Assembly: GCF_008040165.1 (NCBI RefSeq)
Contig: NZ_VRUR01000002.1
Span: forward strand, 992,001 to 1,056,000
From: Flagellimonas hymeniacidonis
GTDB taxonomy: Bacteria; Bacteroidota; Bacteroidia; Flavobacteriales; Flavobacteriaceae
DNA length: 64,000 nucleotides
Direction: 5' to 3'
In this document: piece by piece, positions 54,711 to 61,455 of the stretch
Numbering within the stretch: the first letter of the stretch is position 1
Layout of the letters: every line of letters starts with the position of its first letter
The notes under the pieces: generated by a model
Databases searched by the model: none
Told to the model about the DNA's origin: nothing
The model's input: only the letters and a program-made list of their open reading frames with translations
Translations under genes and position numbers: made by a program

Positions 54711-55481
54711 TTATTTTATGATTCCTAAGGCCCAAGCATTTTTTGCCTTTACCAAATTTCGCAAGGCATGTTTTATAATCCACTTTCTTGCTTTCGTGGC
54801 ACTTGGAGCCCAACGTTCCACGAGTGCTTTAGCAATATCAGGATTATCTTTTAAAATATCATTAATGCAATTGGCCACAGAGGTTTGCACATATTTGCTT
54901 GGGTCATCTTTTAAGTTTTCCAAAATGGGTAGGATAGGAGCGGGGTCTTTAATAAAGAGATCTAGTTTGCTAGCCCAGGGCAGTCTGGGCCGTACCCCTT
55001 CGCTACTCAACCTGCGCACATGCTTGTTTTTATTTTTGGACCATTCTTCCATTACTTTTAGGGTCCGTTCTGGGTATATTTCTAAAAAGGGGCGAATGGT
55101 ATATTCCCCGGTATTTCGTTTGGTAATTTCTTGAATGGCATTCATGGAAAGGTCAAAATGCTCCAAGCCATATTTTTCTACATACTTGGCTATGGGCATG
55201 ATCCAATAATATTCTTTAAACATGCCCGTTTCCTTTTCGTTTTCGGGGCCTAAAATTTTTACTAATTGGGAGATAGCAATGGTGTAATCGTCCGAAAGAT
55301 GTTCTTTTAAAGCATCCGCAATCCATGCTACACGATCTTTAAGTTCTAGATCATCTACCTTATCGGTTACTGTTTGCACAAAGGAACTTTTGTTAAATGC
55401 AACCCCTTGTTCCATGAGTTTGTCCGCCAACAGATTTGCCAAATCTGCATCAAACCAAAGTTTTAATTGTTTAAAGGCCAT
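54711..55481 (-). CDS. AlkC-type HEAT-repeat DNA alkylation repair glycosylase
   Basis: 256 residues built of HEAT-like helices. The signature 'HVRRLSSEGVRPRLPWA' is that of the AlkC branch of the AlkC/AlkD superfamily, which removes methylated bases such as 3-methyladenine, 3-methylcytosine and 1-methyladenine without base flipping. 'GEYTIRPFLEIYPERTL' precedes it as in AlkC. No Ig-like domain is fused at the C-terminus, so it is the short form. Last of the four-gene operon with the radical SAM protein; it starts 3 nt after the TIGR03915-like gene. Expected to be damage-inducible through the divergent S24 regulator. Confidence 0.85.
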   Translation of the reverse strand: MAFKQLKLWFDADLANLLADKLMEQGVAFNKSSFVQTVTDKVDDLELKDRVAWIADALKEHLSDDYTIAISQLVKILGPENEKETGMFKEYYWIMPIAKYVEKYGLEHFDLSMNAIQEITKRNTGEYTIRPFLEIYPERTLKVMEEWSKNKNKHVRRLSSEGVRPRLPWASKLDLFIKDPAPILPILENLKDDPSKYVQTSVANCINDILKDNPDIAKALVERWAPSATKARKWIIKHALRNLVKAKNAWALGIIK

Positions 55482-55484
55482 TGT

Positions 55485-56261
55485 CTATGCCGTTTCTTTC
55501 TTTTCACTAAGATACTTCCAATACCGTTTTGGGACATGTTGTGTGTGCAATTTTCTGTTGATTCGGGATTTGATATTGGTACTTTTAAAATAATCGTTCC
55601 ATAAAGTTTGGTAATCATATTCCTCATTTAAAAAGGCATCACTTTTATGGATTTTATTAAAGTGAACTTCTTTTAAGTTGAGGGAGATTAACTCCACATG
55701 TTCCAGATTATAATAAATCCCATATTTACGCTTTACATCATAGATCAACCATTGTTGGTCCGCATACCTGCTTCTAAAGTGTTTTGAGATCAATGGCAAG
55801 ACATCGAAGTCAGGCTCAATATTGGCAAAATAGATGTCATCCTTGGTCAATTGAAACCGTACAAAGGCTTCCATTCTGTGTTTTTCCCTGCCTACGGAAC
55901 GTGCCAATTGGCTAATGCGAAGTACAATGCCATCTGAATAATCCATTTGTTTAGGCCCTTTGGTGGCCATCAGTTTTTGGATGTACGTGTATAGCATAAG
56001 TTCTATGCCGTCCGTCTCGCTTAAAAACGCAAAATAGACATTGGTTATGGCATTATGGCTTGTATTGCGAATACCATTCCATACGCGCTTGGCCTTTTCC
56101 ACATTGGTGAAAACCGTTTCTGTTTCGGAAAAGAGTCCGTTTTGGCCTTGGGTGTTGCGTTGAATATCCATTACCTCTATTCTTTCTTCAAAGGCGACAA
56201 AGACAGTGGTAAGAAAGCCGTTAAAGCTTCCGTCGTAAATTAGGGTTTTTGATGGATTCAT
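55485..56261 (-). CDS. TIGR03915-type DNA metabolism protein, partner of the radical SAM protein
   Basis: 258 residues. The N-terminal 'LIYDGSFNGFLTTVF' and C-terminal 'KRYWKYLSEKKET' are the ends I know from the TIGR03915 family, whose members nearly always sit beside a TIGR03916 radical SAM gene and in other bacteria are fused to a uracil-DNA-glycosylase domain. Here no UDG domain is fused. Biochemistry is unknown; a role in DNA base repair is inferred from this linkage. Its ATG overlaps the stop of the 51-residue gene by 4 nt and the AlkC gene follows after 3 nt. Confidence 0.85.
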   Translation of the reverse strand: MNPSKTLIYDGSFNGFLTTVFVAFEERIEVMDIQRNTQGQNGLFSETETVFTNVEKAKRVWNGIRNTSHNAITNVYFAFLSETDGIELMLYTYIQKLMATKGPKQMDYSDGIVLRISQLARSVGREKHRMEAFVRFQLTKDDIYFANIEPDFDVLPLISKHFRSRYADQQWLIYDVKRKYGIYYNLEHVELISLNLKEVHFNKIHKSDAFLNEEYDYQTLWNDYFKSTNIKSRINRKLHTQHVPKRYWKYLSEKKETA

Positions 56262-56413
56262 AATCTGCTCTTTTTTGATGTTTTGTTCTTTAAGGTTGTC
56301 AAGCCTCTTTTGAGGTTGCTTTTAAACGCAATGAAATCATAGCCAAGATTTAAGATTGCTTCTCGGCTGCGTTCTAGGTGGTCAGGTCTTTCTTGTGATT
56401 GTATGGTATTCAT
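56258..56413 (-). CDS. Small basic protein, 51 residues, in the repair operon
   Basis: An ATG at 56413, 6 nt after the radical SAM stop, opens 51 codons ending in TGA at 56258-56260, which overlaps the ATG of the TIGR03915 gene (ATGA). Start MNTIQSQERPDHLERSREAI, end rich in Lys/Arg (NKTSKKSRL). The exact fit between two genes, with 6-nt gap and 4-nt overlap, argues that it is translated, at least for coupling. Predicted helical and basic, so DNA contact or binding to the partner proteins is possible. No family recognised; could be only a coupling element. Confidence 0.6.
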   Translation of the reverse strand: MNTIQSQERPDHLERSREAILNLGYDFIAFKSNLKRGLTTLKNKTSKKSRL

Positions 56414-56419
56414 GCTATT

Positions 56420-57682
56420 TTAATTGAATAATGACAATTGTGTACTATACTGATTCCGAAACTTTCCTGTAGATTGTTGTAGAATCATTCCTTTAATCTT
56501 CTCCGCGTCCAAATCCTTGCGCTCCCAGTTTCTAGAATCGCAAATCATAAAATATTTGGCACGGTTGAGGGCCACTCCAATTTTCTTGAGGTGATCCCAG
56601 TTCAATTTTCGAAACCTACGGGCATTCAAAATCTTTTCCACTGATCGCATACCCATTCCTGGTATACGGGCGAGCATACGCTTATCCGCATGATTGACAT
56701 CCACAGGAAAATGATGCATGTTCCGTAAAGCCCAGGAAAGTTTTGGGTCTACATCGATATCCAGATTGGGATGGTCATTGTTCAAGAGTTCATTGACGGC
56801 AAAACCATAAAAGCGCAACAACCAATCCGTTTGATACAACCTATTTTCTCGCAACATGGGCACTTGTGATCCAATAGAAGGTAGGCGATTATCTTCTGCA
56901 ACAGGGACGTAGCCAGAGTAATATACCCGTTTCATATTGTACTGCTTGTAATAATAGGTGGCGGAATACATAATATCCTTATCCGTTTCACCGGTTGCAC
57001 CCACAATCATTTGGGTACTTTGACCTGCAGGGGCATATTTTGGGGTACTTTTAATGACTTTATGTTCATTTTTAAAGCGAATCAATTCATTTTTAACCTT
57101 AAGCATGGGCTTGGTAAAATCCTCATGTTTTTTATCGGGAGCTAATAATTTTAGACCAGAAATAGTTGGGATTTCTATATTGACTGAAAGTCGGTCTGCA
57201 TACAGCCCAGCTTCATACATCAACTCATCGCTGGCATCGGGGATGGATTTTAAATGGATGTATCCATTAAAGTTTTCTTCCAACCGTAACTTTTTGGCTA
57301 CAGCGATAAGGCGTTCCATGGTATAATCTGCATTCTTGAAAATACCCGAACTTAAAAACAGCCCTTCAATATAATTTCTTCTATAAAAGTTGATGGTCAA
57401 ATCCACCACTTCTTGAATCTTAAAAGCAGCACGTTTTACATCATTGCTCTTGCGCGTAACACAGTAAGCACAATCAAAAATGCAATGGTTTGTCAACAGT
57501 ATTTTTAAAAGAGAAACACATCTGCCATCTTCGGTATAACTATGGCAAATCCCCATTTTAGATGCATTGCCCAGCCCTTTGTCTTTATTTGCCCTGTCGC
57601 TACCACTGCTGGCACAAGAAACATCGTATTTGGCGGCATCGGCCAAAACATTCAATTTTTCTTGTATTCGATTAAAGTCCAT
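56420..57682 (-). CDS. Radical SAM protein of the DNA repair/modification-linked family (TIGR03916-like)
   Basis: 420 residues. The [4Fe-4S]/SAM cysteines are C67, C71, C74 in 'HCIFDCAYC' (Cx3Cx2C). Other marks: 'GLFLSSGIFKNADYTME', 'GYIHLKSIPDASDEL', and a helix-hairpin-helix 'LARIPGMGMRSVEKIL' at about 337-352 for nonspecific DNA binding. The last residues 415-419 are QLSLF, the consensus of beta-clamp-binding motifs. Reaction unknown; spore photoproduct lyase is a distant relative of this type. Transcribed from a promoter region with three operator-like repeats and divergent from the S24 regulator; first of four genes. Confidence 0.88.
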   Translation of the reverse strand: MDFNRIQEKLNVLADAAKYDVSCASSGSDRANKDKGLGNASKMGICHSYTEDGRCVSLLKILLTNHCIFDCAYCVTRKSNDVKRAAFKIQEVVDLTINFYRRNYIEGLFLSSGIFKNADYTMERLIAVAKKLRLEENFNGYIHLKSIPDASDELMYEAGLYADRLSVNIEIPTISGLKLLAPDKKHEDFTKPMLKVKNELIRFKNEHKVIKSTPKYAPAGQSTQMIVGATGETDKDIMYSATYYYKQYNMKRVYYSGYVPVAEDNRLPSIGSQVPMLRENRLYQTDWLLRFYGFAVNELLNNDHPNLDIDVDPKLSWALRNMHHFPVDVNHADKRMLARIPGMGMRSVEKILNARRFRKLNWDHLKKIGVALNRAKYFMICDSRNWERKDLDAEKIKGMILQQSTGKFRNQYSTQLSLFN

Positions 57683-57700
57683 CCTTTTTTGTAATTAATC

Positions 57701-57708
57701 CAAAATTA
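57701..57708 (-). promoter_or_regulatory. -7 promoter element of the repair operon
   Basis: TAATTTTG on the minus strand, a perfect TAnnTTTG, 18 nt before the radical SAM ATG. No TTG at ideal -33 spacing is found. Operator 1 (57709-57721) starts directly upstream of this element, in the spacer. Confidence 0.55.
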
Positions 57709-57721
57709 TGGAAATATTCCT
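57709..57721. promoter_or_regulatory. Operator-like inverted repeat 1
   Basis: TGGAAATATTCCT: arms GGAA/TTCC around centre ATA (centre at 57715). It abuts the -7 element of the repair operon. Same core as repeats 2 and 3. Confidence 0.75.
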
Positions 57722-57726
57722 AAAAA

Positions 57727-57739
57727 TGGAAATATTCCA
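57727..57739. promoter_or_regulatory. Operator-like inverted repeat 2
   Basis: TGGAAATATTCCA: perfect 5-bp arms around ATA, centre at 57733, 18 bp from the centre of repeat 1. It lies between the two divergent promoters. Confidence 0.75.
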
Positions 57740-57747
57740 AATTATTT

Positions 57748-57764
57748 TTTGGAAATATTCCAAA
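57748..57764. promoter_or_regulatory. Operator-like inverted repeat 3
   Basis: TTTGGAA-ATA-TTCCAAA: perfect 7-bp arms, centre at 57756, 23 bp from repeat 2. Its left arm contains the TTTG -33 box of the regulator promoter, so binding should repress the regulator gene. Confidence 0.78.
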
Positions 57765-57777
57765 TTTGCTATATTTG
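57748..57777 (+). promoter_or_regulatory. Promoter of the S24 regulator gene
   Basis: TTTG (57748-57751), 18-nt spacer, TATATTTG (57770-57777): the best Bacteroidota-type promoter in the window. The ATG at 57782 is only 4 nt downstream of the -7 element, so the mRNA is probably leaderless or nearly so. Repeat 3 overlaps the -33 box, and a 13-bp palindrome ATATTTGAAATAT (57771-57783) overlaps the -7 element and start codon. Confidence 0.7.
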
Positions 57778-57781
57778 AAAT

Positions 57782-58543
57782 ATGGAGAATGAGTTAACAC
57801 TAAAACGGTTTATTGATATTAGAAGAGAATTGGGACATACCCAAGCCGAATTTGCCAAGCTTTTAGGAGTGTCCAATACCACGGCAGATATTGAACGGGG
57901 GCGAACTAAATTATCTGGTAGGGTAGTGGCCGAGTTATTGAAACAATTCAATATTAATCCACTTTGGTTGTTTGGTGAAAGTGAAGAAAAGCATTTGGAA
58001 ACTTCCAGAACAAGCGTAATCCCTAAAGTTGTAACCGTAGATAGTGCTGATAATGATAATATGGTATTGGTGAATGCGAAGGCTGCTGCGGGATATCCGC
58101 AAAACATAGCAGATACGAGTTGGTACCATCAATTACCAGCTTTTGATTTGCCTATTCCAGAATTTCGCAATGCTACCTATCGTGGTTTTCAAGTGGAAGG
58201 AGATAGTATGTTGCCTAATTTAAAGCCAAACGATTGGGTATTGGCCAGAGCAGTTGAACATATTGACCACGTAAGTGCGAATAAAATGTATGTTGTGGTG
58301 TTGCAAGATGCTGTATTGGTCAAAAAGATTGAAAAGCGTCCAAACTCTAATAACATTAGCTTGGTTTCTTTAAACGAAACCTATCCACCATATGATATTA
58401 AGCCTTTCCAGATACAGGAAATATGGGAAGTAAGCAGTAAGTTGACTTTTAATGTTGACGCTACTACTGATACGGGGCTGTTAAGACAGCTTCATCAATC
58501 TATGGAAGAATTAAAACAGCAGATGGGAAGTGTGAAAAACTAA
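57782..58543 (+). CDS. LexA/CI-like repressor: XRE HTH plus S24 self-cleaving domain
   Basis: 253 residues. About 7-60 is an XRE helix-turn-helix ('LGHTQAEFAKLLGVSNTTAD'). The C-terminal S24 domain has the complete self-cleavage set of LexA: scissile Ala103-Gly104 in 'KAAAGYP', nucleophile Ser142 in 'EGDSM', Lys181 in 'VLVKKIEK'. So RecA-stimulated autocleavage is expected by analogy with LexA and CI. Unlike LexA, the DNA-binding part is XRE, as in phage repressors. It most likely represses itself and the divergent repair operon via the GGAA-ATA-TTCC repeats. Followed by a palindromic terminator-like sequence and the convergent marC gene. Confidence 0.9.
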   Translation: MENELTLKRFIDIRRELGHTQAEFAKLLGVSNTTADIERGRTKLSGRVVAELLKQFNINPLWLFGESEEKHLETSRTSVIPKVVTVDSADNDNMVLVNAKAAAGYPQNIADTSWYHQLPAFDLPIPEFRNATYRGFQVEGDSMLPNLKPNDWVLARAVEHIDHVSANKMYVVVLQDAVLVKKIEKRPNSNNISLVSLNETYPPYDIKPFQIQEIWEVSSKLTFNVDATTDTGLLRQLHQSMEELKQQMGSVKN

Positions 58544-58561
58544 GGGACACATATGTGTCCC
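58544..58561. terminator. 18-bp palindrome directly after the S24 regulator stop
   Basis: GGGACACATATGTGTCCC is a perfect 18-bp palindrome starting right after the TAA (58541-58543). As RNA it can form a 7-bp stem with an ATAT loop. There is no T-run, so it may be a Bacteroidota-type terminator or a protein-binding site. Confidence 0.5.
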
Positions 58562-58659
58562 CTAATAAAACAATCACTAGTTCTTTAGGCCAAACTAAAC
58601 GCGATGAGTGGGGAGTGCTTGTTGAGTATGGGCTTACTGAATTATAGTTCAAGAGAAGC

Positions 58660-59274
58660 CTAAGAAATTATTGAAAAGAAATCTTTTAATCCGCTTATTA
58701 TACTTTGCACTGCATAAGCTGCCAAAATCAGTCCCATGATTTTACTGATAACCGTAATTCCATATTCCCCAATTCTTTTTTGAACCATATTTGCAGCAAG
58801 AAGCAAAAGTGCAGTCAATATTATTACCACAAAGACTAAAATAGCAGTAACCGCTTGTTGTTGAATAGTATATATATGGTTGTCTGTCATTAAAACCACC
58901 GCCATAATGGCTCCGGGAGAAGCAATGGACGGAATGGCAACTGGAAATATTGTGACATGCTTATAATCGGTTATTCTGTGTTTTTCATTCTGGGGCTTTC
59001 CCTCACCAAATATCATTGTTAATGCAAATAAAAATAAAATGACTCCGCCAGAAATCTGAAAAGCATCTAAAGAAACTTGCATACCTTCTAATATTAACTG
59101 TCCGATAACGATGAAGAATAAAAGAATTAAAAAAGCAACAGCTGCAGCTCTAATTGCAATTTTTCTTTTATGTTTTAAATCAAAGTGTTTGGTGGCCTCT
59201 AAATACACGGGTACAGTGCCTAAAGGATCAATTACGGCTATTAGAAACAATATGGTGGCTATAACTTCATGCAT
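58660..59274 (-). CDS. MarC family integral membrane protein
   Basis: 204 residues with about six membrane helices; 'DPLGTVPVYLEATKHFD' near the start and 'LFALTMIFGEG', 'SPGAIMAVVLM' are MarC family features. The function of MarC is unresolved; despite the old name it is not linked to multiple antibiotic resistance by direct evidence. Last of a six-gene operon; its ATG is 1 nt after the DUF3124 stop. Confidence 0.85.
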   Translation of the reverse strand: MHEVIATILFLIAVIDPLGTVPVYLEATKHFDLKHKRKIAIRAAAVAFLILLFFIVIGQLILEGMQVSLDAFQISGGVILFLFALTMIFGEGKPQNEKHRITDYKHVTIFPVAIPSIASPGAIMAVVLMTDNHIYTIQQQAVTAILVFVVIILTALLLLAANMVQKRIGEYGITVISKIMGLILAAYAVQSIISGLKDFFSIIS

Positions 59275-59275
59275 T

Positions 59276-59809
59276 TTAATAGATTCGTTTGCCCAATGTA
59301 GTGAATGATAATCCCTGAGATCCTGAGGTAGAAATCATTACCGCCTCAAAAAGAGGTTCTGGGGTTGTCTCTTTTGTTGCCCATTTAAAAAGAAAATTAG
59401 CCCCTGTACCGCCATCCTTATCCTCTTCATTAATTACAATATGTATTGTTTCCAAGGGTTTTATGAATATAGGGGTCGAAACATAATTTTTAAGTAAGCT
59501 GCCAAATGTGTCGTAATAATTTGCACTCAAAACATAAATACTATCATGAATGCTTGTGTTTCTTAGGCTTACGGTGGCGGTAAGGTCATGTGTTATATTT
59601 TCTGAATAGCTATAAATCTGTGAGTAAACAGATAAATAAGTATTTCCTACTGATAAAGAGTCCTGTTCGTTAATTACCATTGTTCTATCTCCAAAACCTC
59701 TGTTAGCAGGAAGTTGATTTCTGTCCTTTTCAGCACAGGAACAAAGCATAGTTGCAAACACTACGCTTATTACCAAAACGGTATTATACTTTTTCAGTTT
59801 CAAGTACAT
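59276..59809 (-). CDS. DUF3124-like lipoprotein
   Basis: 177 residues with a lipoprotein signal ('VFATMLCSC' then AEKDRN). The mature part is one beta-rich domain ('GNTYLSVYSQIYSYSEN', 'TATVSLRNTSIHDSIYVLSA', 'KPLETIHIVINEEDKDGG', 'FKWATKE') that fits DUF3124. It resembles small periplasmic immunoglobulin-like copper/metal or cell-surface domains, but the function is unknown. In operon between the 231-residue anchored protein (25 nt) and marC (1 nt). Confidence 0.7.
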   Translation of the reverse strand: MYLKLKKYNTVLVISVVFATMLCSCAEKDRNQLPANRGFGDRTMVINEQDSLSVGNTYLSVYSQIYSYSENITHDLTATVSLRNTSIHDSIYVLSANYYDTFGSLLKNYVSTPIFIKPLETIHIVINEEDKDGGTGANFLFKWATKETTPEPLFEAVMISTSGSQGLSFTTLGKRIY

Positions 59810-59834
59810 AGTACAAATATGGAAATTTTTTGAA

Positions 59835-60530
59835 TTAGAATGATTGATAACCTTTAATGTTTCCCATATCCAGAGTTAAAGGACCCAATTGATGGGATTG
59901 AGGCAGATATGCTCCACTTTCCATCACTTTCCAATCGTCCCAGGTAGCTTCAATTCCACCGATAGGTATAATTTTCACCCACATTTTAAAACTATTGGGA
60001 AATCCGTCCGGGTTTAACTTCCATAGGTAATGGTCTCCTGGAGTTGTGCCACCTTGGGAGTACGATACCAACAAACCCTGGGAACCATCATCGAGCATTA
60101 CTATACTTCTTGTGGTGCCTTTATCAAACACCTTATAGGGTGCTACCAACCAAAAAGAATCGTTATTGAACATTTTAAGGGCCTTGGCTATCTCGTTGCT
60201 TTCTTTTTGCTGTGAAATGCTTTTTCCTGACTTCATCACCTTGCTCCGTGTAGTATTGACCAAATCCAAAAGCACAAGGAACTCATCCCATTTAACTTCA
60301 ACAACCCCATTTTCTTTATCCCATTTGTATTGGTTTGCTCCGTTTCTGTAAGACCATTCCAGAAAACGGGTATTCTTATACCTTTGATAATCAAGTGCAT
60401 TTAGCATCTTATGGGCTAGCATATCTGCCTGAGCACTGGAGTTTTCTTCTGGAAGGGGTTCATGAATATACCATAAGAAAAGTAGCCCTCCCAAAAATAA
60501 GATTCCAATAACCTTTAAAATGCGTTTCAT
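59835..60530 (-). CDS. Membrane-anchored periplasmic protein of unknown function
   Basis: From the ATG at 60530 the protein has 231 residues, with one membrane helix (about 5-22, 'VIGILFLGGLLFLWYI'). That ATG shares its first base with the TAA of the ATP-grasp gene (TAATG), so I prefer it to the longer frame. The outer part has many aromatic residues in a strand-rich pattern ('FLEWSYRNGANQYKWDK', 'HYLWKLNPDGFPNSFKMWV'), somewhat like LolA-type lipid-binding folds. No family recognised. Confidence 0.65.
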   Translation of the reverse strand: MKRILKVIGILFLGGLLFLWYIHEPLPEENSSAQADMLAHKMLNALDYQRYKNTRFLEWSYRNGANQYKWDKENGVVEVKWDEFLVLLDLVNTTRSKVMKSGKSISQQKESNEIAKALKMFNNDSFWLVAPYKVFDKGTTRSIVMLDDGSQGLLVSYSQGGTTPGDHYLWKLNPDGFPNSFKMWVKIIPIGGIEATWDDWKVMESGAYLPQSHQLGPLTLDMGNIKGYQSF

Positions 60531-61444
60531 TAAAAGAGCCTTTCCTTTATGCAAGAAGCAAGGGTATCTGCCGCTTCTGGATAAAGTCTGAACCAAAGCT
60601 CTGGTTCAAAAATTTCCAGTTCTGCCAAAGCCCAATTACCATCATTGTCTTTAAAAATATCGACTCGAGCGTAAATAGGAAGTTCTGGAGCTGCTATAAC
60701 CACCTTTTCAGCAAAGTCGATTTCTTCTTGTGAAGGGGTGTACTTTTGAACGCTACCACCGAAATCATCTTGCACCCTAAAGTCTCCTGGTTTGGCAATT
60801 TTCAATACGGCATTGGTGAACTTTCCGTTAAATACCATCATTGATATTTCCCCATGTTCCACGATGTTTTGTTGAAACTCTTGCAGCATCATGGCTTCTT
60901 CTGCAATTAAATTCTGAAAAATAGCTTCATGTTGAACAATTTCTTCCGGTAGAATTTTATAAGTGTGTCTTGCTCCACCCGAAAAGCAGGGTTTTAGAAC
61001 AAAAGCTTTAGAACTGAAGTTATGGTTTTCAATTGCGTTGTTATACGCTTCTTTTAAACTGATTCCTTCACTTTTTTCAATAAACAAGGTTTTGGGAATC
61101 GTAATTCCGGCGTCAGCCATGTTTTGCATATAATGCTTGTCTATATTCCAGCCAATTAAATTTTCGGAATTAATGAGTTGTGTCTTGTTAGATACATCAT
61201 TGAGCCAAAGGGAAAATTCTGGAAAGCGCTCAAAGCAATCCCATGTGCTTCTGAACAAAGCATATTTGGTAGTTGTCCAATCAAATTCAGGATCATCCCA
61301 CGACTTTCTTGCTACCCTAAGTCCATTGCTTTTCAAAGCATCTGAAACCAGTCCATCTTCTAATAAAACATTGTCAATTGATTTGCTCGTAGTTTTTGGA
61401 TCTATTAACCTTGGGTCAGTGAGAATTACAACATCATAGGTCAT
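60530..61444 (-). CDS. ATP-grasp ligase (RimK/glutathione-synthetase-like)
   Basis: 304 residues. The N-terminal domain contains 'ALFRSTWDCFERFPEFSLWL', the marker of a bacterial ATP-grasp subfamily, the ATP-grasp core holds 'FVLKPCFSGGARHTYKI' (ATP-binding loop), and 'YARVDIFKDNDGNWALAELE' with 'EPELWF' carries the Mg-binding acids near the C-terminus. It would join an amino acid to a carboxylate; product unknown. It lies directly downstream of ggt (11 nt), which suggests gamma-glutamyl or peptide-like substrates, only an inference. Confidence 0.78.
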   Translation of the reverse strand: MTYDVVILTDPRLIDPKTTSKSIDNVLLEDGLVSDALKSNGLRVARKSWDDPEFDWTTTKYALFRSTWDCFERFPEFSLWLNDVSNKTQLINSENLIGWNIDKHYMQNMADAGITIPKTLFIEKSEGISLKEAYNNAIENHNFSSKAFVLKPCFSGGARHTYKILPEEIVQHEAIFQNLIAEEAMMLQEFQQNIVEHGEISMMVFNGKFTNAVLKIAKPGDFRVQDDFGGSVQKYTPSQEEIDFAEKVVIAAPELPIYARVDIFKDNDGNWALAELEIFEPELWFRLYPEAADTLASCIKERLF

Positions 61445-61455
61445 TGCTGTCCAAC

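Noticed and set aside
57709..57764. Attachment site or transposon end made of the GGAA-ATA-TTCC repeats
   Set aside because: No integrase or transposase, and the repeats sit exactly on two divergent promoters beside an HTH repressor, which fits operators better.
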